Shown here: positions 43,047-52,590 of the stretch, one piece after another
How the letters are laid out: the number at the start of each line of letters is the position of its first letter
Position numbering within the stretch: the first letter of the stretch is position 1
Assembly (NCBI RefSeq): GCF_009829325.1
Contig: NZ_VUOS01000021.1
Location: forward strand, 1 to 64,000
DNA length: 64,000 nucleotides
Source of the DNA: Nocardia sp. CY41
Lineage (GTDB): Bacteria > Actinomycetota > Actinomycetes > Mycobacteriales > Mycobacteriaceae
Direction of reading: 5' to 3'
Program-made: the position numbers and the translations under genes
The notes under the pieces: generated by a model
What the model was told of the DNA's origin: nothing
The model's input: the letters and a program-made list of their open reading frames with translations, nothing else
The model's database searches: none

Positions 43047-44309
43047 TCAGCGACCGCCCGCCGCCGACAACGCGGTCAGCTCGGCCCGCACCGCCTCGAG
43101 CAGGCCGTCGGTGTGCGCGCCTCCGCCGAGCACGCCGACCGCGAGTTCGTGGGCGAAGGTGTAGGCGAGAAACGTGACCGCGGCCGACGCGCCCGCGGAG
43201 GGGCGAGGATGCGCGGAGACGTAGACGATCTCGTAATCGGTGAGCTCGATACCGGGGGGCGTGCGGAAGACCGGGACGACGCCGGTGTTCGTCACCGCGA
43301 TATGCCCGGCCAGCGAATGAATCCTGCTCGCGCCGTAGTAATCCGGAAAGTGCAGGACGGACTGCTGCACGACGCCTTCGGACAGGTCGCGCGCCAAGCG
43401 GGCCGCGATCCGCTGTGCCAGTTCGAGCGGGTTGGCGGCCGGGTCCACCCGCGCCGCGAAGGAAGCGGACCCGGCCATGTTGGTGCCCGCCGTCGCGGCG
43501 ACCTGCGGCTCCAGCCGGGTGCGCAGGTCCACCGGGTACAGGCAGCCCAACGATGTCGCGCCACCGACGGTCTCCCGCGCGTACGCGCGCAGCAGCGCGG
43601 CGGTGAGCAGGCCGTTCATCGTCACGCCGGTGTTGCGGGCGAGGTCGAGGATCCGGGCGGTGGCTTCCCGGTTCAGCCGCACGCGCACCGGGCGGGTGAG
43701 CGTGCTCGGCGCGGGCCGCGCGCTGCCGGTCGGCACGTCGCGCGCCTGCGGCGGAAGCGGCTGCGTCACGTCCTCGAATCCGGATGTCGCGCTCCTGGTG
43801 ATGCCCCGCTCCGCGACATACCACTCCAACGATTGCGGAACATCATGTGACACAAGGTTTATCGGCTGTCGTTCGACGATGCCGGTATAGCAGTCCCACA
43901 GTCGCGACAGCAGCTCGACGCAGAAGCCCGCGTCGGCGACGCTGTGGTGAGCGAACAACGTGACCCGCCATTCGTCCGCGCCCGAACCGACGACGTCCAG
44001 ATAGGCCAGTTGCACCGCCGGATCCACCGCGGGAATGCCGATCACCGCCACGTCGCCCTGGCGCACCGAAACCGGAGTCCATGCCGTCTCGTCCGCGGCC
44101 AGCAGATATCCCTGTCCCGCAACGTCTTCGTTGATTCGGCAGCCGATCACCGGATACGCTCGCCGTAACGCCGCGAAGGCCTCCCGCAGCGCCGTCACGT
44201 CCAGCGCTCCCCGTACCGACACCGACCGGCCCGTGTAGGTGCCGTGCCGCACGAACCGCTGCTCCGACGGCGCGAGCGCGCGAATCGGAGCGTCCTCATC
44301 CCTCAACAC
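43047..44309 (-). CDS. PapA-like acyltransferase (condensation-domain fold)
   Basis: A 420-residue acyltransferase of the chloramphenicol acetyltransferase/condensation superfamily. The catalytic HHSVAD (HH-x3-D) is present, plus FDVRP-type ALAPSEQRFV at the start, GVTMNGLLTAALLRAYA and the structural LYPVDLRTRLEP and VAVTNTGV segments typical of phthiocerol dimycocerosyl transferase PapA5 and related proteins. It transfers acyl groups, often from carrier proteins, to lipid alcohols; the substrate is unknown. GTG 44309 (VLRDEDAPIR) is the probable start; TTG 44306 is also possible. Confidence 0.78.
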   Translation of the reverse strand: MLRDEDAPIRALAPSEQRFVRHGTYTGRSVSVRGALDVTALREAFAALRRAYPVIGCRINEDVAGQGYLLAADETAWTPVSVRQGDVAVIGIPAVDPAVQLAYLDVVGSGADEWRVTLFAHHSVADAGFCVELLSRLWDCYTGIVERQPINLVSHDVPQSLEWYVAERGITRSATSGFEDVTQPLPPQARDVPTGSARPAPSTLTRPVRVRLNREATARILDLARNTGVTMNGLLTAALLRAYARETVGGATSLGCLYPVDLRTRLEPQVAATAGTNMAGSASFAARVDPAANPLELAQRIAARLARDLSEGVVQQSVLHFPDYYGASRIHSLAGHIAVTNTGVVPVFRTPPGIELTDYEIVYVSAHPRPSAGASAAVTFLAYTFAHELAVGVLGGGAHTDGLLEAVRAELTALSAAGGR

Positions 44310-44379
44310 ACCGCAAGGGTGCGGCACCACCGGCACAGGTGCAAACCGACCGGGCGGACGGATGCGGAAGACTGCGGGT

Positions 44380-44988
44380 ATGAGTCTCGCGGCGCACTTG
44401 GAGAAGAGCGGCCTGCCCTCGGTGGAGGCCCAGCTCGCCCATCCCACCGTGGTGGGTATCGCGGCGGGCACCCTGCCCGAACCGGTCTTCCGATCCTGGT
44501 TGGAGCAGGATTATCTGTTCCTGCTCGACTACGTCCGGGTGTTCGCGCGCCTCGCCTGGCAGGCTCCGGCCGCCCATCTCGGCGACCTCGTCGACCTCGC
44601 GCACGCCACCTATCACGAGGAACTGTCGCTGCACCGCTCGCTGGCCGCCGAGTTCGGCGCCGATCTCGACGGCGCCGTCAAAGGCGGTCCGTGCGCGGCG
44701 TATACGGCGTTTCTGCTGGATTCCGCCGCGTCCTACGGTGAAGGGCTCGCGGCCTTGTATCCGTGCATGTGGGGGTACGCCACGCTCGGCGCGCGGCTGG
44801 CGCAGCGGCCGCCCGCCGAACCGCGCTACCGCCGCTGGGTCGACACCTACGCCGATCCCGGCTTCGCGGTCTTGACCCGCCGCTGCGCGCAGATGATCGA
44901 TGAGTCCGGCGCGGACCCGGCACGCGCGGAAGAGCTGTTCCGCGAAGGACTGCGGCACGAGCTGGCGTTCTGGGAGGTTCCGCTCTGA
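44380..44988 (+). CDS. TenA/thiaminase II family protein
   Basis: A 202-residue all-helical protein from ATG 44380. FRSWLEQDYLFLLDYVRVFA, TYHEELSLHRSLAAEFG, YTAFLLDSAASYGEG, ALYPCMWGYATLG and the terminal ELAFWE (catalytic-type Glu) follow the TenA pattern for salvage of thiamin pyrimidines. The WGYATLG variant places it in the TenA_C-like subgroup, which may lack thiaminase activity. It is divergent to the acyltransferase gene, with no thiamin genes nearby. Confidence 0.8.
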   Translation: MSLAAHLEKSGLPSVEAQLAHPTVVGIAAGTLPEPVFRSWLEQDYLFLLDYVRVFARLAWQAPAAHLGDLVDLAHATYHEELSLHRSLAAEFGADLDGAVKGGPCAAYTAFLLDSAASYGEGLAALYPCMWGYATLGARLAQRPPAEPRYRRWVDTYADPGFAVLTRRCAQMIDESGADPARAEELFREGLRHELAFWEVPL

Positions 44989-45019
44989 CGTTCACGGCCG
45001 AGTGACCTACGCTCACATC

Positions 45020-45409
45020 GTGAGTCAGGATCACGTGCGGGCGTCCGACGCCGATCGGGAGAAGATCATCGACCGGCTGCGCCTCGCGATGAACGAAGGC
45101 AGGCTGTCGCTGGCCGAATTCGACGACCGGCTGCAACAGGTGTACGCCGCCAAGACCTATGGCGAGCTGACGCCGTTGCTGTCCGACCTTCCCGCACAAC
45201 AGGATCGGCAGTCGGCGCGCGCAAAAGGCCTCCCCCAGTGGATCATGATCATGTGGACGCCGTGGGTCTTCGTCAACGTGCTGTGCGTGGCGATCTATCT
45301 GGCCACCGGCGCGGGCTACTTCTGGCCGTTCTGGGTCGCGGTGCCGTGGGGTGCGGCGCTGCTGATCCCGACCACGATCGGCATCATCACCCGTAAGAAG
45401 AACGGCTGA
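45020..45409 (+). CDS. DUF1707 and two-helix membrane protein
   Basis: A 129-residue protein from GTG 45020. The N-terminal DUF1707 domain (VRASDADREKIIDRLRLAMN, GRLSLAEFDDRLQQVYAAKT, LTPLLSDLP) covers residues 5-60, then a basic linker and two membrane helices (TPWVFVNVLCVAIYLATG; FWVAVPWGAALLIPTTIGII). This combination is common in actinobacteria; function unknown. It stands 31 bases after the TenA gene in the same direction. Confidence 0.85.
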   Translation: MSQDHVRASDADREKIIDRLRLAMNEGRLSLAEFDDRLQQVYAAKTYGELTPLLSDLPAQQDRQSARAKGLPQWIMIMWTPWVFVNVLCVAIYLATGAGYFWPFWVAVPWGAALLIPTTIGIITRKKNG

Positions 45410-45416
45410 ACGACAG

Positions 45417-45445
45417 GGCCCCGTGGCCGATGCACGACCACGGGG
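45417..45445. terminator. Bidirectional terminator between convergent genes
   Basis: GCCCCGTGG at 45417-45425 and CCACGGGGC at 45437-45445 form a perfect nine-base stem with an 11-base loop, placed in the 51-base gap between the DUF1707 gene and glyS, which end toward each other. There is no U-tract, as is common in actinobacteria. Confidence 0.7.
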
Positions 45446-45460
45446 CGTCGCCGGGGGAAC

Positions 45461-46852
<1,392 letters not shown>

Positions 46853-46979
46853 GCGAGAATTCTCCATCCACTGCGAGTCGGATTCTTGACTTGCCTCGAC
46901 ACGATAGTTTTGCGTCGACGCTGCGATGGTGCCCAGCCTATCGGCAGGCCCCGCACGGGTTTCAACCGCACGGTTCGGC

Positions 46980-47040
46980 GTGCCCGTTTGACATGCGCAC
47001 CTGTGCATATGCAAACTGGTAATGCTTTCCATTAAGGAGT
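46980..47040. promoter_or_regulatory. Promoter/operator region of the smtB-zur operon
   Basis: The region upstream of ATG 47048 carries TTGACA (46988-46993), the near-palindrome ATGCGCACCTGTGCAT and the perfect palindrome TGCATATGCA (47004-47013), then AATGCTTTCCATT with AATG/CATT arms and AAGGAG as ribosome-binding site. SmtB-type repressors use such imperfect palindromes over the promoter; autoregulation by the first gene and zinc is inferred. Confidence 0.5.
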
Positions 47041-47047
47041 TGGTGAC

Positions 47048-47398
47048 ATGACCGCCGAGACCGCCGCCGCACCGCCGCACAACCCGTATCGGTCGCCCGG
47101 ACCGGCGCCGGTACCCCCGCGAACCGTACTGGAGGACGCGGGTGAATTGTTGCGGGCGCTGGCCGCGCCCGTCCGGATTGCTATCGTGCTGCAGTTGCGC
47201 GAGTCACCGCGGTGTGTGCACGAATTGGTCGACGCGCTCGGGGTGACGCAACCACTGGTCAGTCAGCATCTGCGTATCCTCAAGGCCGCCGGTGTCGTGC
47301 ACGGTGAGCGTTCGGGTCGCGAGGTGCTCTACGAACTCGTCGACGACCACCTGGCGCACATCGTCGTCGACGCCGTCGCGCACGCCGAGGAAGGGTGA
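47048..47398 (+). CDS. smtB: ArsR/SmtB-family zinc-responsive repressor
   Basis: A 116-residue winged-helix protein with a flexible Pro-rich N-terminus (residues 1-30), the HTH (CVHELVDALGVTQPLVSQHLRIL) and wing (GVVHGERSGREVLYELVDDH). The C-terminal DHLAHIVVDAVAHAEE supplies the D-x2-H and H-x2-E metal ligands of the alpha5 zinc site. In mycobacteria the smtB-zur pair next to glyS controls zinc homeostasis: SmtB represses zur when zinc is low. Same arrangement here, with three bases to the next gene. Confidence 0.9.
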   Translation: MTAETAAAPPHNPYRSPGPAPVPPRTVLEDAGELLRALAAPVRIAIVLQLRESPRCVHELVDALGVTQPLVSQHLRILKAAGVVHGERSGREVLYELVDDHLAHIVVDAVAHAEEG

Positions 47399-47401
47399 TT
47401 C

Positions 47402-47836
47402 GTGCCAGACAACACGACCGTTCCGCAGAAACCGGTCGGCATCCGCAGCACCAGGCAGCGCAGCGCCATCGCCGCGCTGCTCGGTGACATCGACGAGTTC
47501 CGCTCCGCCCAGGACCTACACGACGAACTGCGCAAGCGCGGCGAGGGCATCGGCCTGACCACCGTCTACCGGACGCTGCAGTCGCTGGCCGACGCGGGCA
47601 TGGTCGACGTGCTGCGCACCGATTCCGGCGAGTCGGTCTACCGCCAGTGCTCCACCGGCCACCACCATCACCTGGTGTGCCGGCACTGCGGCCGCACCGT
47701 GGAGGTGGAGGGTCCCACGGTGGAGTCCTGGGCCGAGGCGATCGCGAGCGAGCACGGCTTCACCGAGATCAGCCACACCCTCGAGGTGTTCGGCACCTGC
47801 ACGACATGCGGGACGGCACGCCGACGCGACGTCTGA
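47402..47836 (+). CDS. zur: Zinc uptake regulator Zur (FurB), Fur family
   Basis: A 144-residue repressor starting at GTG 47402. The winged-helix part (RSTRQRSAIAALLGDIDEFR, GIGLTTVYRTLQSLADAGMV) precedes the dimerisation domain with HHHHLVCRHCG and TCTTCG, the two CxxC pairs of the structural zinc, and the regulatory His/Glu residues. Zinc-loaded Zur shuts off zinc uptake and ribosomal-protein paralogue genes. It shares one transcript with smtB. Confidence 0.92.
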   Translation: MPDNTTVPQKPVGIRSTRQRSAIAALLGDIDEFRSAQDLHDELRKRGEGIGLTTVYRTLQSLADAGMVDVLRTDSGESVYRQCSTGHHHHLVCRHCGRTVEVEGPTVESWAEAIASEHGFTEISHTLEVFGTCTTCGTARRRDV

Positions 47837-47963
47837 TCGGCTCGATTCCCGGCGTGTCCGGTTAACGCGCCCGCGACCAGCGGAGATCGACCGGTGAGAT
47901 CCTCGCGAGCCCGGGTCGATCCGGGTTCGGCACGAAGGATCCGCCATCTGCTGGGGAGGCAGC

Positions 47964-48929
47964 GTGTCAACGACCATCGACTTATTCGCACGCCCGGTGC
48001 GCCGCCGGGCCGTCACCGCCGCCGGGGCCACGCTCGTCGTGGCCTCGGCGCTGGTGCTTTCGGCGTGCCAGGGCGAGGACGGCACGCCGGTGGCGATCCC
48101 GCCGGCCACCGCCACCGGAGTCGTCGCGGAGCCGGGCGGGACGAGCGGGCAGTCGACCGTCCGCACCGTCGGCAAGACCGGCTGGTACGACGGGTTCGAC
48201 ATCACGGTGGACAAGGCGACCGTCGTGCCGGATGAATACGGCGGCGCGAAGGTGCGCATCGATATCACCTACAAGAACACCACGCCGGACAACCGCACGT
48301 TGAGCAGCACGCCGTCGCTGCTGGTCGGCAAAGAGGTGGACGGCGGGGCGATCTTCGACAGCCCCACGGTGGCCGGGAACGGTTCGGCGACCGGCACTGT
48401 CACGACGCCCGTCCGGTCCGCGAAGGACGCGGAGCACCTCCTCGACACCATGGCCGTCGTGTACGGCCAGGCCGCGGACAACCAGACCCGGATCCCGCTC
48501 GCCGCGGCGGGCAAGGTGGACAGCGTCCGACCGAAGACATTGAACGTCACCGGCACCCTGGTGCAGGAGCAGACGACCATCCGGGTCACCGGCGGCCGCA
48601 TCAGCCCGAGCTACACGAAGAAAGAGAACGGCAGATCCGACCTGGCCTTGCGCATCGAGCTCGTCGGCGGGCCGGGCATCGCCGCGGGCGGAACGAATAT
48701 CCACTACGACTATTTCACCGTCCGTACCCCCGACGGGCAGACCGTGCCCGCCGACATCCGCGGCCCGATCAACGAGTTGCTCGACGCGAACGAGACCATC
48801 GACAATCCGAAGAACTACGTGATCTTCGTGGTCCCCTCCCCCGGCACCGGCCCGTACACGGTGACCTACAACGCCCAGCGGCAAGAGGGCGCGGCCACCG
48901 CACCCACGCTGTCGTTCACCATCGACTGA
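47964..48929 (+). CDS. Secreted lipoprotein, 321 aa, unknown
   Basis: GTG 47964 after GGGGAGGC. A long twin-basic N-terminus (FARPVRRRAVTAAG) leads a hydrophobic core and lipobox LSAC (Cys35). The mature part is beta-rich (WYDGFDITVDKATVV; RIDITYKNTTPDNRTL), with a repeat-like second domain (TIRVTGGRISPSYTKKENGR). It resembles DUF4352-like extracellular Ig domains, but no name is certain. It follows zur with a 127-base gap and may belong to a separate unit. Confidence 0.72.
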   Translation: MSTTIDLFARPVRRRAVTAAGATLVVASALVLSACQGEDGTPVAIPPATATGVVAEPGGTSGQSTVRTVGKTGWYDGFDITVDKATVVPDEYGGAKVRIDITYKNTTPDNRTLSSTPSLLVGKEVDGGAIFDSPTVAGNGSATGTVTTPVRSAKDAEHLLDTMAVVYGQAADNQTRIPLAAAGKVDSVRPKTLNVTGTLVQEQTTIRVTGGRISPSYTKKENGRSDLALRIELVGGPGIAAGGTNIHYDYFTVRTPDGQTVPADIRGPINELLDANETIDNPKNYVIFVVPSPGTGPYTVTYNAQRQEGAATAPTLSFTID

Positions 48930-48972
48930 TCCGATTCCGCAGCCATTCCCGCCGGAGCTCTCTCCGACGAGA

Positions 48973-49443
48973 ATGGCTGCAGGGACGAATGAATTCGAGC
49001 CCGTTCCGGGTTTGCGCTACCTGCCCGCGTGGCTCGACGACGCCGAGCAAGCGGCGCTGCTCGACGCCATCGATGCCGCCCCGTGGTCGGCCGAACTACG
49101 CGCAGGGTGCAGCACTACGGCCATCGCTACGACTACGGCCGCCGTGCCGTCGCGAGCCGAGCTCGCATTGATCCCGCACCCGCGCTGCCGGATTGGGCGC
49201 GCGTAGGTGCGCCGACTGCTCCGCACGGAGCAGATGGCCGCGGCCGATCAGGTGATAGTCAACGAGTACCTGCCCGGCCAAGGCATCAGCGCACACGTCG
49301 ACTGCGTTCCGTGCTTCGGGGCGGAGGTCGCCGCCATCAGCCTCGGGTCGGCCTGCACGATGGATTTCACCGAACCGGACAGCGATGCCCGAGCGGCGAT
49401 CCGGCTCGAGCCCGGCAGCCTGATGGTCATGAGCGGGCTGAGC
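48973..49443 (+). pseudogene. Broken AlkB-like 2OG-Fe(II) dioxygenase gene
   Basis: Three consecutive pieces of one protein family are seen: FEPVPGLRYLPAWLDDAEQA (frame of 48973), then RRVQHYGHRYDYGRR in another frame from about 49100, then MAAADQVIVNEYLPGQGISA followed by HVD, GAEVAAISLGSACTMDF and RLEPGSLMVMSG back in the first frame. The HxD iron motif is intact, but two compensating shifts (near 49,100 and 49,200), an in-frame TAG at 49204-49206 and loss of the C-terminal His/Arg region show decay. AlkB repairs alkylated bases; this copy is probably non-functional. Confidence 0.75.
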
Positions 49444-49488
49444 GAAGGGCCGTCGTCGTCCGACAACAGCCCTTCGCAGATGATTCGA

Positions 49489-50466
49489 TCAGCCGACCGG
49501 AACCGCGTCCCGAGCCGGTGCCCGCGTCTCGGCCGGACGGCCGCGCAGCGCGGCCACACCGAGCAGCGCGAGCGCGACCGCGGCCCAGACCAGCAGCACC
49601 ACCAGCGGTCCGGTCGCCGCGGCGCCGTCGAAGAAGGCGATCGAACGCAGCAGCGACGCGGCCGCACCGGGGGGCAGCAACTGCCCGATGGCGCCCCACG
49701 GCTGCGGCAGCAGTTCGGGCGCGGACGTCGCCGCCGAGAACGGGTTCCCGATCAGCAGCATGGTGAGCGCGGCGATGCCGATACCGGCCCGCCCGAGCAC
49801 GGCGGCGAGCCCGACGACCGCGCCTGCCACCGCGAACGACACCAGCCCGGCGACCGCCGCGAGCGCCGGGTACGACCCGGGCACCACCGACATCCAGCCC
49901 TGGATGATCGCCATGCCGAGCAACCCGCCGGTGACACCGAAGGTCGTCAGTCCGATCAGTCGCCCCCCGATCGCAGGGATCAGCAGTGCCAAAAGCACAC
50001 CGGCCGCGATGCCGGACATCACCAGCGGCAGCACCATCGCGCCGAACGCGGTGCCACGCGGGTCATCCGAGTCGGCGGCCACCACGTCCTCGACACGAGC
50101 GGCGGGCGCACCCGAGAGCTGCTGACCGATCTGGGTGAGTTGCTGGGCGACAGCGGGACCAGCGCCGGAGGCGACCAGTACGCGCGGCGGCCCGTCGCCG
50201 GTGACGATCGCGCCGTACACCTCCCGGTCCTGGATCGCGGCGCGGGCGGCGGCCTCGTCCGCGTACGTGGTGATCTCGAAGGCGCCGGGACTGTGCTCGG
50301 CGAGCTTGCCGGTGACCATCGCGGCCTGCGGGCCGGTGACGGCCAGCGGCAGGTCACGAGGCGCGATGTTCGCGGCGGGCCAGGCGAACGCGATCAGCAT
50401 CAGCGCCTGGAGCAGGGCGGCGCCGAGACCGAGAGCGAACGCCCGCGGCGTGGTGGTCATGGCCAT
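49489..50466 (-). CDS. ABC-2/YhgE-like multi-pass membrane protein
   Basis: A 325-residue protein with an N-terminal membrane helix (LGAALLQALMLIAFAWPAA), an outside domain (about 35-135, with FEITTYADEAAARAAIQDRE), then five helices in 145-310 (VMSGIAAGVLLALLIPAI; GLAAVLGRAGIGIAALTMLL). This order matches DUF3533/YhgE-Pip-like transporters, often drug-response exporters. A TetR regulator is encoded divergently with shared operators, so expression is probably repressed until a ligand binds it. Confidence 0.75.
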   Translation of the reverse strand: MAMTTTPRAFALGLGAALLQALMLIAFAWPAANIAPRDLPLAVTGPQAAMVTGKLAEHSPGAFEITTYADEAAARAAIQDREVYGAIVTGDGPPRVLVASGAGPAVAQQLTQIGQQLSGAPAARVEDVVAADSDDPRGTAFGAMVLPLVMSGIAAGVLLALLIPAIGGRLIGLTTFGVTGGLLGMAIIQGWMSVVPGSYPALAAVAGLVSFAVAGAVVGLAAVLGRAGIGIAALTMLLIGNPFSAATSAPELLPQPWGAIGQLLPPGAAASLLRSIAFFDGAAATGPLVVLLVWAAVALALLGVAALRGRPAETRAPARDAVPVG

Positions 50467-50476
50467 CTCCTAAAAA

Positions 50477-50490
50477 TCGAATGCTCGTTC
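50477..50490. promoter_or_regulatory. Candidate TetR operator O1
   Basis: The sequence TCGAATGCTCGTTC, ten bases upstream of the membrane protein start, repeats the half sites of the perfect palindrome near the regulator (GAAC-GA and TTCG patterns). Its centre differs, so binding would be weaker. It lies over the likely promoter of the minus-strand gene. Confidence 0.55.
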
Positions 50491-50535
50491 TTTTAGTTGT
50501 GCCTACCGTCGCACCGCAGCGGGGAAGTTGTCAAG

Positions 50536-50549
50536 AACGAATATTCGTT
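50536..50549. promoter_or_regulatory. Candidate TetR operator O2 (perfect palindrome)
   Basis: AACGAATATTCGTT is a perfect 14-base palindrome located 14 bases before ATG 50563 of the TetR gene. Together with O1 it brackets the 96-base divergent promoter region, the arrangement of an autoregulated TetR repressor controlling both directions. Confidence 0.7.
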
Positions 50550-50562
50550 TTACTTTGGGCGC

Positions 50563-51180
50563 ATGCCCCGAGTCAGCGAAGAACACCTCGAACGCCGCAG
50601 ACAGCAAATTCTGGACGCCGCGCGGCGCTGCTTCGCCCGCAAGGGGTTCCACGAGACCTCCATGCAGGACGTCTTCGCGGAATCCGGTCTCTCCGCCGGT
50701 GCGGTCTACCGCTACTTCAAGAGCAAGGACGAACTGATCACGGCACTCGCCACGGAGACGACGGTGTCGCTGCGCATCGCCATGGATCAGGCGATCGGCC
50801 GCGACCCGCTGCCCACGCCCGCCGAACTGATCACCATGATCGCCGAGGAGGTGGTGCGGCGCAGCGGGCCCGACGGCCCGGTGCGGCTGGCGCCGCAAGC
50901 CTGGGCGCTGGCCTTGGTGCATCCGCAGGCCGCGGTGATGGTCCGCGAGACGATGATCGCGATGCGCGCGCTCTGGGTGAGCTACGCCGAGCGCATGCGC
51001 GACAAAGGCTGGCTACCCGAAGACGCCGACATCGATGCCGTGGCCAAGGCGATCATCGGACTGCTGCCGGGATTCATCCTCCAGCACCTCATCCTCGACG
51101 ACCTCGACCCGGAGACATTGGCGCGCGGCGTGCGCACCCTCCTTCCCTACGGCGAGCCAGACCGTCAGGCCATGGGCTGA
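50563..51180 (+). CDS. TetR-family regulator of the divergent membrane protein
   Basis: A 205-residue protein from ATG 50563 (MPRVSEEHLERRRQQILDAA). The N-terminal TetR HTH is complete (FHETSMQDVFAESGLSAGAVYRYFKSKDEL), and the C-terminal ligand domain is helical (PQAWALALVHPQAAVMV; FILQHLILDDLDPETLARGV). A longer frame from 50497 runs over the palindrome and is rejected. Divergent placement implies control of the YhgE-like gene and itself. Confidence 0.88.
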   Translation: MPRVSEEHLERRRQQILDAARRCFARKGFHETSMQDVFAESGLSAGAVYRYFKSKDELITALATETTVSLRIAMDQAIGRDPLPTPAELITMIAEEVVRRSGPDGPVRLAPQAWALALVHPQAAVMVRETMIAMRALWVSYAERMRDKGWLPEDADIDAVAKAIIGLLPGFILQHLILDDLDPETLARGVRTLLPYGEPDRQAMG

Positions 51181-51228
51181 CCCGGGCACACGTCTACGGT
51201 TTGCCCCACATGATCGTGACCGTCGCCC

Positions 51229-51639
51229 TCAGGGCAGCAGACCCTGCCTGGCCCGGCTCGCGTTGGACAGCACGAGCAACAGCATGGTGGTGAGGGCCTG
51301 GTCGTCGAGGCCCGCGGCGGGGAAGGTGTAGCGCAGGATGACATCGGCGAGCCCACCGCGAGCGATCACCGTGAGCGAACCGAATTGCAGCGAGTTGTTG
51401 CGTTCGGCGACGCGCTTGTGCAGTTGCGCCTTCAACGGCCGGTCCCAGGCCAGCACACAGGTGAGGCTCAGCACGTCCAGACCGGGTGCCAGGTTCACCG
51501 CGCGCAGCGAGGACAGCGCGCCCTCGTACTCGAAGCCCAGCGACCCGTCGGCGTCGACGCGCACCTCGATGCCGTAGCTCGACAGGCATGCGCCGGCCCG
51601 TGCCTGCAGTTCCCGGTCCGGAGTCACCGCTGCGTCCAT
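51229..51639 (-). CDS. YbjN-like protein, 136 aa
   Basis: ATG 51639 (MDAAVTPDRELQARAGACL); GTG 51657 overlapping the uppS stop is also possible and gives 142 residues, the size I recall for M. tuberculosis Rv2360c. The fold is that of YbjN/type III secretion chaperone-like proteins (GSLGFEYEGALSSLRAVNLA; LQFGSLTVIARGGLADVILRY). Function unknown. It follows uppS on the same strand and is probably co-transcribed. Confidence 0.7.
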   Translation of the reverse strand: MDAAVTPDRELQARAGACLSSYGIEVRVDADGSLGFEYEGALSSLRAVNLAPGLDVLSLTCVLAWDRPLKAQLHKRVAERNNSLQFGSLTVIARGGLADVILRYTFPAAGLDDQALTTMLLLVLSNASRARQGLLP

Positions 51640-51653
51640 GTTCGTGCCGCCGT

Positions 51654-52460
51654 TCACTTGGTGCCGCCGAAACGGCGGTCCCGCGAAGCGTACTGGAGGC
51701 AGGCCTCCCACAGGTTGCGCCGATCGAAGTCGGGGAAAAGCGTGTCCTGATAGACGAATTCGGCGTAGGCGGACTGCCAGATGAGGAAGTTCGAGCTGCG
51801 GAACTCGCCCGAAGGGCGCAGGAACAGGTCCACGTCCGGCATGTCGGGCTCGTCGAGGTATTTCGCGACCGTCGCCTCGGTGACCTTCTCCGGATCGATC
51901 TCGCCCGCCGCCACCCGGCGCGCGATCTCCCGTGCCGCGTCGGCGATCTCGGCGCGACCCCCGTAGTTGACGCACATGGTCAGCGTCATCACGGTGTTGT
52001 CCTTGGTGAGTTCCTCGGCGATCTCCAATTCCTTGATCACGCTGCGCCACAAGCGCGGCCGCCGCCCGGCCCAGCGCACCCGGACACCCATCTCGTGCAT
52101 CTCGTCCCGGCGCCTGCGGATCACGTCGCGGTTGAAGCCCATGAGGAAGCGCACCTCCTCGGGGCTGCGCCGCCAGTTCTCGGTGGAGAACGCGTAGGCC
52201 GACAGCCACTTCACGCCGATCTCGATACAGCCCTCGACGGTGTCCATCAGCACCGCCTCGCCGCGCTCGTGCCCGGCCGTGCGCGGCAACCCGCGCTCCT
52301 GGGCCCAGCGCCCGTTGCCGTCCATGACGAGCGCGACGTGGTTGGGCACCAGTTCCGGCGGCAGCTGCGGCGGCCGAGCTCCCGACGGATGCGGCGCGGG
52401 CGGGCGGACGCCCACACGCTCGGGCGCGGTCGCGGTGGCGGAGTCTCGGCGGAGGATCAC
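51654..52460 (-). CDS. uppS: Long-chain (Z)-isoprenyl diphosphate synthase
   Basis: A 268-residue cis-prenyltransferase making the C50 (decaprenyl) carrier lipid for peptidoglycan and arabinogalactan. GTG 52460 is the start. HVALVMDGNGRWAQERGLPR contains the catalytic Asp and the pyrophosphate loop; then GHERGE, SAYAFSTENWRRSPEEV, NYGGRAEI and the RPSGEFRSSNFLIWQSAYAE signature with FPDFDRRNL. The N-terminal 30 residues are a Pro-rich extension typical of actinobacteria. Order uppS-recO is as in M. tuberculosis. Confidence 0.93.
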   Translation of the reverse strand: MILRRDSATATAPERVGVRPPAPHPSGARPPQLPPELVPNHVALVMDGNGRWAQERGLPRTAGHERGEAVLMDTVEGCIEIGVKWLSAYAFSTENWRRSPEEVRFLMGFNRDVIRRRRDEMHEMGVRVRWAGRRPRLWRSVIKELEIAEELTKDNTVMTLTMCVNYGGRAEIADAAREIARRVAAGEIDPEKVTEATVAKYLDEPDMPDVDLFLRPSGEFRSSNFLIWQSAYAEFVYQDTLFPDFDRRNLWEACLQYASRDRRFGGTK

Positions 52461-52590
52461 GGCATCTATCCTGCCTGATCGCTTCCCTCGGCCTACCGCC
52501 GTGTTCCTTCCTGGTGGATTCCACGGTCCCCACCGGCGCCGGTGACTTATTCTTTTCCCTATCGTGATACTGGGGAGGGGTTTCTCGGAC

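Noticed and set aside
40974..43850. Very long open frames (958 codons plus, 927 codons minus) across the TPM gene
   Set aside because: High GC makes stop codons rare in other frames. Only the frame 41038-43011 has signal peptide, TPM domain and membrane helix.
49207..50496. Long plus-strand frame downstream of the alkB-like piece
   Set aside because: Only the first 80 codons are alkB-like; the rest is antisense to the membrane protein gene.
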